A stretch of DNA of 64,000 nt from an uncultured Dokdonia sp. (GTDB lineage Bacteria; Bacteroidota; Bacteroidia; Flavobacteriales; Flavobacteriaceae), in NCBI RefSeq assembly GCF_947492815.1, contig NZ_CANLOB010000007.1:62001-126000 (forward strand), given 5' to 3'. How positions within the stretch are numbered: position 1 is the first letter of the stretch; each line of letters opens with the position of its first letter. Shown here piece after piece: positions 56,877-64,000 of the stretch. A program made the position numbers and the translations under genes. Below the pieces are notes generated by a model. That model saw only the letters and a program-made list of their open reading frames with translations, made no database searches and was not told the DNA's origin.

Positions 56877-58967
56877 TTATGATACCAGTTCTGCAACTCG
56901 GTATGCTCTTGTTTTTTGCAGAAATTGTGCTGCGTTTTTAATATAACTCGTTGCAAACTCCTGACTTGGAGCATATTCTTGAATTTGATATATCAAATCA
57001 CTAAAAGAAGTTCCTAAAGGGATTTTTTCTGTATCTACATATAATTCATCAAATTGTCTTACAATGCTTGCTTGTGTATTGGTGCGTTGTCTATCTGAAA
57101 TTAGAATTGCTTTTGCAGCATTAATCAACGAACTATAAGCATAATAAATAGCGTTAGAATACACCGCGTCGTTTAAAGATTGTTTTGCATTTTCGATCTT
57201 CTCTTCACACTCTAAAAAGAGTGTCTCAATAAGATCTATTACTACACCTGCGCATTCTCCTACTCCTATTGCTTTTACATATTTTTCTTCTTCTCCCCAA
57301 TCGATAAAGTCTTCTTGCGTAAGATTATCTACGTTTGAAAGATCCGTTAATAATTCATAGAAATATTTTTCACCTTGCAATGCATAATATTCTTGAAACG
57401 TGGTGCCATTAGCATTTGCTTCAAAATCATTTAAAATTCTGCGTAGCGCTTCTGGCCCTCTTCTACTAGGTACTTTCACTACTTTATCTGCAAATACACC
57501 TTGTCCATTTCCATTGTTTCCTCCTCCTAAAAGTACTTGTAGTGCTGGTGCTGTCAATTTATCTTTTGTACGCACAGACATTCCCTGAAAGCCAATATTT
57601 GCCATATTGTGTTGTCCACATGCATTCATACATCCACTTATTTTGATCACCAGATCTTGGTCTTCTAAATACTGTGGGTACTCTGTTTTAAGAACACGTT
57701 CTAATTCTTCGGCAATTCCGGTACTGCTTGCAATCCCTAAATTACAGGTGTCAGTACCGGGACATGCCGTAATATCTACTGCTTTATTATATCCTACTTC
57801 TGTGAATCCAAGTTTTTTTAATTCTTTATAAAAGAATGGGATAAGCGCTTCTTTCACATAAGGAATTACAATGTTCTGACGCAATGTTAGTCGTACCTCA
57901 CTTGCCGCATATTGATCTACTAAATCTGCTAGTAACCTCGCTTTATCTGTATAAAAATCTCCTAAGAGTACTTTAATACCTATTGCTACAAACCCTTCTT
58001 GTTTTTGAGGAATGATATTCGTGCTTTTCCAAAGTTCATATGCTTTTTGATCTTCTATTTGCACTTCCGGAATTGCGTTGATTTCTACGGGAACGGTAGG
58101 AGGATATGAAGTCACATCAATAGGTACAGTATGTTGTGATAATGCTTTTTGCTCAGCTTCTATCAGTTCTTTAAACCTATCTAAACCTATATCTTTTACT
58201 AAAAATTTCAAACGTGCTTTGGCTCTACTTCTTCGTTCTCCATGACGATCAAATATGCGTATCACACTTTCCATCAATGGAATGATCTTATCTGATGGTA
58301 AGAATTCATAAAACACATCTGCATGTCTAGGTTGAGACCCTAGTCCACCAGCAAGCATTACTTTAAATCCGCGTACACCATTTTCTATTTTGGCTATAAA
58401 ACCTAGATCATGCATATAAGATAATCCTGTATCGCGATCTGAAGAAGAAAAAGAGACTTTAAACTTACGACCTAACTCCTGACCAATAGGATTTCTTAGA
58501 AAGAATTTAAAAATTGCATCTGCATATGGAGACACATTAAATGGTTCTTCCGGATCGATTCCTGCTAGTTCAGAAGCCGTTACATTACGCACTGCATTAC
58601 CACAAGCCTCTCTCAATGTAATATCATCTTTTTCAAGCTGCGCCCATAATTCTGGTGTACGATCTAAGTCTACATAATGAATTTGAATATCCTGACGCGT
58701 AGTAATATGTAAACGTCCTCTAGAATATTCATCAGAGACATCGCTTATTCTATGTAATTGTGCACTAGACACTTTTCCATAAGGAAGTTTAATACGTATC
58801 ATCTGTACACCAGGCTGACGCTGTCCGTATACACCTCTCGCTAGACGAAGACTTCTAAAACGCTCTTCGTCTATCTTTCCTTTGTGAAAAAGCTCAATCT
58901 TATCGGCAAGCTCGATAATATCTTTTTCTACCAAAGGGTTTTCTATTTCTGTTCTAAAACTTTGCAT
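56877..58967 (-). CDS. Siroheme sulfite (nitrite) reductase with C-terminal HEPN-like domain
   Basis: 696 aa. Two ferredoxin-like and siroheme/4Fe-4S domain pairs: TTRQDIQIHYV near residue 91, cluster cysteines in TACPGTDTCNLGI and SGCMNACGQH (about 405-455). By context it reduces sulfite to sulfide. Normal enzymes of this family end near residue 560; the last 130 residues (IENAKQSLNDAVYSNAIYYA...) look like a HEPN helical domain. The fusion is recurrent in Bacteroidota annotations, its role unknown. Confidence 0.9.
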   Translation of the reverse strand: MQSFRTEIENPLVEKDIIELADKIELFHKGKIDEERFRSLRLARGVYGQRQPGVQMIRIKLPYGKVSSAQLHRISDVSDEYSRGRLHITTRQDIQIHYVDLDRTPELWAQLEKDDITLREACGNAVRNVTASELAGIDPEEPFNVSPYADAIFKFFLRNPIGQELGRKFKVSFSSSDRDTGLSYMHDLGFIAKIENGVRGFKVMLAGGLGSQPRHADVFYEFLPSDKIIPLMESVIRIFDRHGERRSRAKARLKFLVKDIGLDRFKELIEAEQKALSQHTVPIDVTSYPPTVPVEINAIPEVQIEDQKAYELWKSTNIIPQKQEGFVAIGIKVLLGDFYTDKARLLADLVDQYAASEVRLTLRQNIVIPYVKEALIPFFYKELKKLGFTEVGYNKAVDITACPGTDTCNLGIASSTGIAEELERVLKTEYPQYLEDQDLVIKISGCMNACGQHNMANIGFQGMSVRTKDKLTAPALQVLLGGGNNGNGQGVFADKVVKVPSRRGPEALRRILNDFEANANGTTFQEYYALQGEKYFYELLTDLSNVDNLTQEDFIDWGEEEKYVKAIGVGECAGVVIDLIETLFLECEEKIENAKQSLNDAVYSNAIYYAYSSLINAAKAILISDRQRTNTQASIVRQFDELYVDTEKIPLGTSFSDLIYQIQEYAPSQEFATSYIKNAAQFLQKTRAYRVAELVS

Positions 58968-59055
58968 TCTTTTTCTTTTTTATAGCGCTTTCTTTCCCGA
59001 AAGACTTCGTATTACCAATAGCTTCTCATAGCATTTATAAAGCTTTGATCGTATA

Positions 59056-60303
59056 TTATTTTACAAATCCGACACCGGCGGTCGTATTTGTATGAGCATC
59101 TATTAATATGAAGGAACCCGAAATTTTATTTTCAGTATAAGAATCATATGCTAGAGGTCTACTCATCAAGATATTTACATTTCCCACTTCATTAAGCTTT
59201 AAGGAATTTGCAGTGATATCTTCTCCTGAAAAATCGGTATGTATCACTCCTGACACTCCTTTTATTTTTGCTAAAATTCTATTACTTCCACTTTGCAAAA
59301 AGTATTGTGTCCCTGGTTGTAATTCTTTTGTATCCATCCAGCATACTTTTGCTTCTAATTGTTTTCCTACATTAGGTCTTTCAGCATTTTTGACAATCAT
59401 GTCACCTCTACTAATATTTAGATCGTCTTCTAATGTAATTGTACACGAACTCCCTCTACCTGCTTTATCAAACTTTTGATCAAAAAAGTAAATCTCTTTG
59501 ACACGAGAAGTTGTTAATGATGGAAGTACTGTAATCTCATCCCCTACTTCAAGGTCGTCTCCATAAATCTTTCCTGCATACCCTCTAAAATCATGAAAGT
59601 GGGTTTGCTTTGGACGAATTACCATTTGCACTGGAAAACGCATATGGGACTGCTCATATACATCTTGTGCTTCTAATCCTTCTAAATGATCTAGCAGTGT
59701 ATTTCCAGAATACCATGGCGTATTTTCTGAAGTTGCAACCACATTATCTCCCAATAATGCACTCACAGGAATAAACGTAATGTTTTGTTCCTTGTACTCG
59801 CTTTTAGCAATCATTTCTTGAAAATCTGCTTTGATTTCTTCATAAATGGATTCAGAAAAATCAACCAAATCCATTTTATTAATTGCTACAATAATGTCTT
59901 TAACGCGCAACAGGTTATTGATAAAGAAATGACGATACGTTTGTTCTATCACTCCTTTACGTGCATCTACTAAAATGATAGATGCTTGTGATGTAGAAGC
60001 TCCCGTCACCATATTACGTGTATACTCAATATGCCCTGGGGTATCTGCGACGATATAACTTTTTGTTTTTGACGAAAAATAAATATGCGCAACATCAATG
60101 GTAATTCCTTGTTCCCTCTCTGCTACAAGTCCATCTGTAGCTAAAGAGAAATCTAAATAATCAAATCCATTTGCTTTGCTTTTTGCTTCAATCGCTTCTA
60201 ACTTATCTGTAGTTAAAGATTGTGTATCATAAAGGATACGACCGATGAGTGTACTTTTTCCGTCATCTACACTTCCTGCTGTTGCTATTTTTAATACTTC
60301 CAT
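59056..60303 (-). CDS. cysN: Sulfate adenylyltransferase subunit 1
   Basis: 415 aa GTPase, from the ATG at 60303 (MEVLKIATAGSVDDGKSTL). A longer ORF to 60456 would add 51 residues that are simply a translation of the dispersed repeats in the intergenic region, so it is rejected. G motifs: GSVDDGKST, DTPGHIEY, NKMD. There is no CysC (APS kinase) domain fused at the C-terminus, unlike in many bacteria. Confidence 0.94.
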   Translation of the reverse strand: MEVLKIATAGSVDDGKSTLIGRILYDTQSLTTDKLEAIEAKSKANGFDYLDFSLATDGLVAEREQGITIDVAHIYFSSKTKSYIVADTPGHIEYTRNMVTGASTSQASIILVDARKGVIEQTYRHFFINNLLRVKDIIVAINKMDLVDFSESIYEEIKADFQEMIAKSEYKEQNITFIPVSALLGDNVVATSENTPWYSGNTLLDHLEGLEAQDVYEQSHMRFPVQMVIRPKQTHFHDFRGYAGKIYGDDLEVGDEITVLPSLTTSRVKEIYFFDQKFDKAGRGSSCTITLEDDLNISRGDMIVKNAERPNVGKQLEAKVCWMDTKELQPGTQYFLQSGSNRILAKIKGVSGVIHTDFSGEDITANSLKLNEVGNVNILMSRPLAYDSYTENKISGSFILIDAHTNTTAGVGFVK

Positions 60304-60491
60304 GGCTTCCCACCTAACCTCCCAAAGGGAGGAATTTTCACTCCTGTGGTTTAGAGCTGTTTTAATTAGTACTCTTTTATTCTTTATACGCTTTAACGTT
60401 TCACTTTGTCTTTGGTCATGAATCTCGCTAGCTCGATTTCGCGAAAGCGTATACAATAATCATCTTATATTCCCCTTTGGGGTTAGGGGAT
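60304..60491. repeat. Repeat-packed gap between cysD and cysN
   Basis: 188 bp containing CCTCCCAAAGGGAGG (60318-60332), a 69-bp unit with 10-bp inverted ends TATACGCTTT (60385-60394) and AAAGCGTATA (60444-60453) that includes ATTTCGCGAAAGCG, and CCCCTTTGGGG (60472-60482). The sequence inside the 69-bp unit is shared with 37273-37320. Confidence 0.75.
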
Positions 60492-61454
60492 TTAGAAATA
60501 CCCTTGTTGTTTCCGTTTTTCCATTGCGGCTTCAGATCGTTTATCATCTATTCGAGCGCCTCTTTCAGAAATTGTAGAGGCTCTTATTTCTTCTACTACT
60601 TTTTCTAATGTTACCGCGTCAGAAAGTACTGCTGCAGTACATGACATATCTCCTACGGTTCTAAAACGAACCAATCGTTCCTCAACTACCTCATCTTCTT
60701 CTCTATATACGGCGTCATCGGCAGACCAGATCATTCCATCTCTCACAAATGTCTTGCGGGTATGTGCAAAATAAATAGATGGAATTTCTATTTTTTCTTT
60801 TGCTATATAACTCCAAACATCTAACTCTGTCCAGTTACTTATGGGAAAGACGCGTACATTCTGTCCTAAACTTATTTTTCCATTAAGATGATCAAAAAGT
60901 TCTGGACGTTGATTTTTTTCATCCCATTGCCCAAAATCATCACGTACAGAAAAAATACGTTCTTTAGCTCTTGCTTTTTCTTCATCGCGTCGCGCTCCTC
61001 CAATGGCAGCATCAAACTTAAACTCTTCTAATGCATCTAATAAAGTCGTGGTCTGAAGACTATTACGACTTGCATATTTCCCTTTTTCTTCAATCACTTT
61101 CCCTTGGTCTATAGAATCTTGCACATATCTCACAATTAATTCTACACCCAACTCTTTTACGAGTTTATCTCTAAAAGCAATGGTTTCTGGAAAATTATGC
61201 CCTGTATCGATATGCAATAATGGAAATGGGATTTTTGAAGGGTAAAATGCTTTTTGAGCTAATCTCACCAATGTAATGGAGTCTTTCCCTCCAGAAAAAA
61301 GAAGTACTGGTTTCTCAAATTGAGCCACTACTTCTCTAAATATATAAATAGCTTCACTCTCTAAAGGGTTTATCGCAAGAGTTGCTGTATTGTTATGTGT
61401 TTCTATAGCTTCCAAGGGGTCTATTGTATTTCTATCTTTTGTTACTAATTCCAT
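60492..61454 (-). CDS. cysD: Sulfate adenylyltransferase subunit 2
   Basis: 320 aa ATP sulfurylase. PP-loop motif LFSGGKDSITLVRLA near residues 53-67; DTGHNFPETI, GGARRDEEKARAKER and the C-terminal SERGARIDDKRSEAAMEKRK are typical. It makes APS from sulfate and ATP with CysN. 12 bp after cysH. Confidence 0.96.
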   Translation of the reverse strand: MELVTKDRNTIDPLEAIETHNNTATLAINPLESEAIYIFREVVAQFEKPVLLFSGGKDSITLVRLAQKAFYPSKIPFPLLHIDTGHNFPETIAFRDKLVKELGVELIVRYVQDSIDQGKVIEEKGKYASRNSLQTTTLLDALEEFKFDAAIGGARRDEEKARAKERIFSVRDDFGQWDEKNQRPELFDHLNGKISLGQNVRVFPISNWTELDVWSYIAKEKIEIPSIYFAHTRKTFVRDGMIWSADDAVYREEDEVVEERLVRFRTVGDMSCTAAVLSDAVTLEKVVEEIRASTISERGARIDDKRSEAAMEKRKQQGYF

Positions 61455-61466
61455 GTGTCTTTTAGC

Positions 61467-62087
61467 TTAATTACTGTGTAATCCACACTCACGGTGCTCT
61501 AACACTTTAGTAGGATCAAAATAATTGAACTCATTAGGCAATACATTCTCTTCTAGGTATACGTCTAATTCTGTATCACTGTAGTAATAAAACGGACTTA
61601 CTTTAATGACGTTGTTTTTATCTAAACTTACAATGTCTAATGAATCACGTAAAGCCGTTTGTCCTTTTCGAAGATTGGTAAACCATACATCTGGTTGTAG
61701 TTCACTCATGGCTCTTTTAAAAGGCTCGAGTTTTACTTGCTCTGTAAAAACAACATGATTAGGATCATCTATTTCTGGAATACCAAGTGTAACAGCACGA
61801 TGTGCCACGGTTTGTTTAGGCACGTATAATTGTATATTGAGTTGTAGTTTTTCTATAACAGATTCTGCGTGCATATAGGTTGCAGGCGTATTATAGCCAG
61901 AATCACACCATACCACAGGAATTGTAGGATTGGCATTTACACAAGCATATAAGATAGCTGCTTCATAAGGTCTGAAATTGGTCGTCACAATAGGATTCTT
62001 CCCATATGCTATAGCCCATTTACAAATCTCTAAAGGTGTTTTATCTCTTAATTGCAGATTAATTTCTGTTAATTCTTCTGTTGTCAT
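61467..62087 (-). CDS. cysH: PAPS reductase (CysH), short form
   Basis: 206 aa. WFTNLRKGQTALRDSL and the terminal ECGLHSN (catalytic Cys) identify the CysH family. The Cys pairs that hold the 4Fe-4S cluster of APS reductases are missing, so the substrate should be PAPS. It is shorter than the enterobacterial enzyme (about 240 aa). 25 bp after the DUF2061 gene. Confidence 0.9.
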   Translation of the reverse strand: MTTEELTEINLQLRDKTPLEICKWAIAYGKNPIVTTNFRPYEAAILYACVNANPTIPVVWCDSGYNTPATYMHAESVIEKLQLNIQLYVPKQTVAHRAVTLGIPEIDDPNHVVFTEQVKLEPFKRAMSELQPDVWFTNLRKGQTALRDSLDIVSLDKNNVIKVSPFYYYSDTELDVYLEENVLPNEFNYFDPTKVLEHRECGLHSN

Positions 62088-62112
62088 ATTCCTTATTTCT
62101 ACTTGTGTTTAA

Positions 62113-62379
62113 CTATTTACCCCATTTTATAAGATTCCAGATACGCTCATGAAAAAAGTATAAGATCATTTTTGTTACAAAATCTATAGAAGCTATAGAT
62201 GTCGCAATTCCTATTTCTCCTGTAAGGATGTATGAAATTAATAGTGTATCTAATGTTCCTATGAATCTCCAACTTAATGCCTTTACAACACTTCGAATAG
62301 GTTTCTCTGAAGATTTCACCTCTTTATAAGGAGTTTCTTTTGCTTTATTTTTCGCTAAAATAAATTGATCTAAAATCAT
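62113..62379 (-). CDS. DUF2061 membrane protein
   Basis: 88 aa with two membrane helices. VKALSWRFIGTLDTLLISYILTG and DFVTKMILYFFHERIW are the DUF2061 signature. The family is often found with cys genes. First gene of the sulfate assimilation operon; a role in sulfate or sulfite handling at the membrane is inference from context. Confidence 0.9.
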   Translation of the reverse strand: MILDQFILAKNKAKETPYKEVKSSEKPIRSVVKALSWRFIGTLDTLLISYILTGEIGIATSIASIDFVTKMILYFFHERIWNLIKWGK

Positions 62380-62396
62380 ATATTTAATTTAAATAC

Positions 62397-62427
62397 CTAT
62401 TATCCTATCGGATTACTAGGATAATAG
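62397..62427. promoter_or_regulatory. Perfect inverted repeat, probable operator of the cys operon
   Basis: CTATTATCCT (62397-62406) and AGGATAATAG (62418-62427) with 11 bases between. It begins 5 bases after the -7 element in the direction of transcription, so a bound protein would block initiation. A hairpin in the mRNA is the alternative. Confidence 0.6.
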
Positions 62428-62432
62428 ATTTA

Positions 62433-62440
62433 CAAATTTA
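62433..62440 (-). promoter_or_regulatory. -7 element (TAAATTTG) of the cys operon
   Basis: Exact TAnnTTTG on the - strand, 53 bases upstream of the DUF2061 ATG and directly before the inverted repeat. No clear -33 TTG. Confidence 0.55.
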
Positions 62441-62499
62441 AAATTTATAGTCATACACTTTATAAAAACCTTATTTTTTTTATGTTAAAGTTTAAAAAA

Positions 62500-63672
62500 T
62501 TATATGCTAACTAATGCTTTTTCAACATCTTGGATGATATCTTGCACATGTTCTAACCCCACAGAAATACGAATGAGACCATCTGTAATTCCTACAGCTT
62601 GTCGTTCTTCTACACTTAATTTTCCGTGTGTTGTACTCGCTGGATGACTCACAATCGTTCTAGTGTCTCCAAGATTTGCCGTAAGTGAACACATCTCTAT
62701 AGCGTTTAGAAATGTCCGTCCACTTTCTAAGCCTCCTTCTATTTCTATCGTGACGATATTTCCGCCTAATTTCATTTGTTTTTGTGCAAGCTCAAATTGT
62801 GGATGCGATGGCAAAAAGGGATATCTTACCTGCTTCACTCTAGGATGTTTCTCTAATTGTTTTGCAAGTGCTATTGCATTTTCACAGTGCTTCTCTACTC
62901 GCACAGCGAGTGTTTCTAAACTTTTAGAGAGCGTCCACGCATTAAATGGCGACAACGCAGGCCCTGTAATACGTGCAAATCTATAGATCGTGTCTATAAG
63001 TCCTGCAGATCCTACTGTAATTCCACCCATCACACGTCCTTGTCCATCTAGTAATTTTGTTGCTGAGTGAATCACTATATCTGCTCCCCACTTGATAGGT
63101 TGTTGCAAATACGGGGTCGCAAAACAATTATCTACAATAAAAATCAGGTTATGCTTTCGCGAAAGCGTACTAAGCAAGGCTAAATCCACAATATCTGTTG
63201 CTGGATTTGTAGGAGACTCTACATATAAAATTTTTGTTTCTGGTTGAATCAACGATTCAATACCCTCCAAATCATTCACATCAAAATAGGTATGCGAAAT
63301 ATCCCATTTAGGGAAATACTTTGTGAATAATGTGTGCGTATTTCCAAAAATAGAACGTGCCGAAAGCACGTGATCTCCGCTATCTAACAACGCAGCAAAC
63401 GTGCTAAAAATAGCTGACATTCCTGTCGCAAATGCATGTCCTGCTTCTGCTCCTTCTAGCAAACACATTTTTTGCACTAATTCATGGTTATTTGGATTTG
63501 TATATCTGCTATAGATATTACGTTGTTTCTCTTCGGCAAAAGAGGCTCTCATCTCTTCGGCATCATCAAACACAAAGCTTGAGGTTAGATATACTGGCAC
63601 CGAATGCTCTTGATGTTGAGAACGTTCTGATTGTGTACGTATTGCCTGTGTTTCTGGGTGTATATATGTCAT
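62500..63672 (-). CDS. O-acyl-homoserine sulfhydrylase / cystathionine-synthase family (Cys/Met metabolism PLP enzyme)
   Basis: 390 aa. PLP Lys206 in VIHSATKLLDGQGR and Asp181 in FIVDNCFATPYLQQP. By context (sulfide made next door) it probably makes homocysteine from O-succinyl- or O-acetylhomoserine and sulfide, like MetZ; sequence alone cannot exclude cystathionine gamma-synthase. The palindrome at 63153-63167 is read as LSRK (residues 170-173). 21 bp after thrA. Confidence 0.9.
   Translation of the reverse strand: MTYIHPETQAIRTQSERSQHQEHSVPVYLTSSFVFDDAEEMRASFAEEKQRNIYSRYTNPNNHELVQKMCLLEGAEAGHAFATGMSAIFSTFAALLDSGDHVLSARSIFGNTHTLFTKYFPKWDISHTYFDVNDLEGIESLIQPETKILYVESPTNPATDIVDLALLSTLSRKHNLIFIVDNCFATPYLQQPIKWGADIVIHSATKLLDGQGRVMGGITVGSAGLIDTIYRFARITGPALSPFNAWTLSKSLETLAVRVEKHCENAIALAKQLEKHPRVKQVRYPFLPSHPQFELAQKQMKLGGNIVTIEIEGGLESGRTFLNAIEMCSLTANLGDTRTIVSHPASTTHGKLSVEERQAVGITDGLIRISVGLEHVQDIIQDVEKALVSI
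63153..63167. repeat. GCTTTCGCGAAAGCG palindrome inside the sulfhydrylase gene
   Basis: An exact copy read as LSRK on the - strand. Confidence 0.95.
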
Positions 63673-63693
63673 TAGTAGGATTCTTAGTATGTA

Positions 63694-64000
63694 TTAATTA
63701 TTAGATTGTGCTACTTTTAAGATATCTCCAAAAACTCCTCGGGCTGTTACCGCAGCACCAGCACCAGCACCTTGAATAACCATAGGATGATCACCATAAG
63801 ACTCTGTGTAAATTTCAAATATAGAGTCTGACCCTTTTACTTGTCCTAACGAACTATCTTCTGGTACTGATACTAATTGCACATCCAACATTCCTTTATC
63901 TTGAGATAAATCACCATGTAAATCTCCAACATAACGGAGTACATGTCCTTCTGGTTGTGTCTCTTTTATTTTTGTAAAAATTGCATCAAATTCCTGTATG
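63694..64000 (-). CDS. thrA: Homoserine dehydrogenase C-terminus (ThrA-type), partial
   Basis: The open frame runs off the right edge; about 101 residues are visible. EGHVLRYVGDL, the DSIFEIYTESYGDHPMVIQG segment and the ending GAGAGAAVTARGVFGDIL match the C-terminus of bifunctional aspartokinase/homoserine dehydrogenase I. It supplies homoserine for the enzyme encoded 21 bp downstream. Whether the kinase domain is fused cannot be seen. Confidence 0.85.
   Translation of the reverse strand, partial: IQEFDAIFTKIKETQPEGHVLRYVGDLHGDLSQDKGMLDVQLVSVPEDSSLGQVKGSDSIFEIYTESYGDHPMVIQGAGAGAAVTARGVFGDILKVAQSNN

Noticed and set aside
60304..60456. N-terminal extension of CysN
   Set aside because: It only translates dispersed repeats; the family start MEVLKIATAG is at 60303.
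1..64000. tRNA or rRNA genes, phage or plasmid modules
   Set aside because: No TTCGAA-type T-arm with a matching acceptor stem, no rRNA motifs, integrases or transposases were seen in any gap.

Overview
The window looks like a piece of an AT-rich chromosome from a marine member of the Flavobacteriaceae (Bacteroidota). The reasons are: a type IX secretion plug protein and a short type IX cargo protein; a complete sodium-pumping NADH:quinone reductase operon with its flavin transferase; a methionine synthase split into two ORFs; many Bacteroidota-type domain families (DUF4173, DUF4920, DUF3667, DUF4846, DUF6695); and promoters that look like TAnnTTTG. A Dokdonia-like genus is a guess only. I see no phage, transposase, CRISPR array, rRNA or tRNA. 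The unusual content is in the spaces between (and inside) the housekeeping genes.

Layout. 1-7.5 kb (+): tail of an unknown gene, then exosortase K and its single dedicated MSEP-CTERM target, a winged-helix regulator and a run of membrane proteins of unknown function ending in DUF1361, S1-like and DUF2809 genes. 7.5-8.66 kb: a small insertion-like patch with an orphan double-glycine-leader peptide gene, closed by a second, diverged copy of the DUF2809 3' end. 8.66-24 kb: glutaminase, mnmD, lipoproteins, ilvE, an M48 protease, gpmI, a thioredoxin-like lipoprotein, DUF805, a HAD phosphatase, methionine aminopeptidase, a methyltransferase, a possible structured RNA or repeat (19526-19634) and a tricorn-like protease. 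23.5-32.3 kb (-): nqrABCDEF, then a DUF4846 gene, a small conserved gene and apbE, which flavinylates NqrB and NqrC. 32.6-45.6 kb: T9SS plug protein, DUF3667, apaG, DUF6695, a TANGO2-like NRDE protein, pruA, two unknown or methyltransferase genes, a T9SS cargo protein, a tail-specific protease and a LIC11966-family protein.

45.6-64 kb (-) is devoted to sulfur amino acids. A SAM-I riboswitch controls the split metH and probably metF. A run of 11 genes, preceded by a -7 element and a perfect inverted repeat, encodes sulfate activation (cysD, cysN), PAPS reductase (cysH), a siroheme sulfite reductase with a HEPN-like tail, siroheme synthesis (cobA, a precorrin-2 dehydrogenase), a ferredoxin and ferredoxin reductase pair to feed electrons, and epsC and cysM to fix sulfide into cysteine. 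The window ends with a sulfhydrylase gene and the 3' part of thrA (homoserine dehydrogenase). Together they supply cysteine, homocysteine and methionine; cysC (APS kinase) is not in the window.

Three kinds of signal stand out. (1) The 14-bp palindrome GCTTTCGCGAAAGC occurs ten times exactly, six times inside genes and in all three reading frames (AFAK, LSRK, RFRES), plus decayed copies and copies split by other sequence. (2) Three genes carry a second, displaced copy of their own 3' end just downstream (positions 141-194, 8461-8657, 46870-46912). (3) Three short peptides resemble RiPP or bacteriocin precursors and have no processing enzymes nearby. Methionine synthase also carries an in-frame dispersed repeat that adds about 25 residues.
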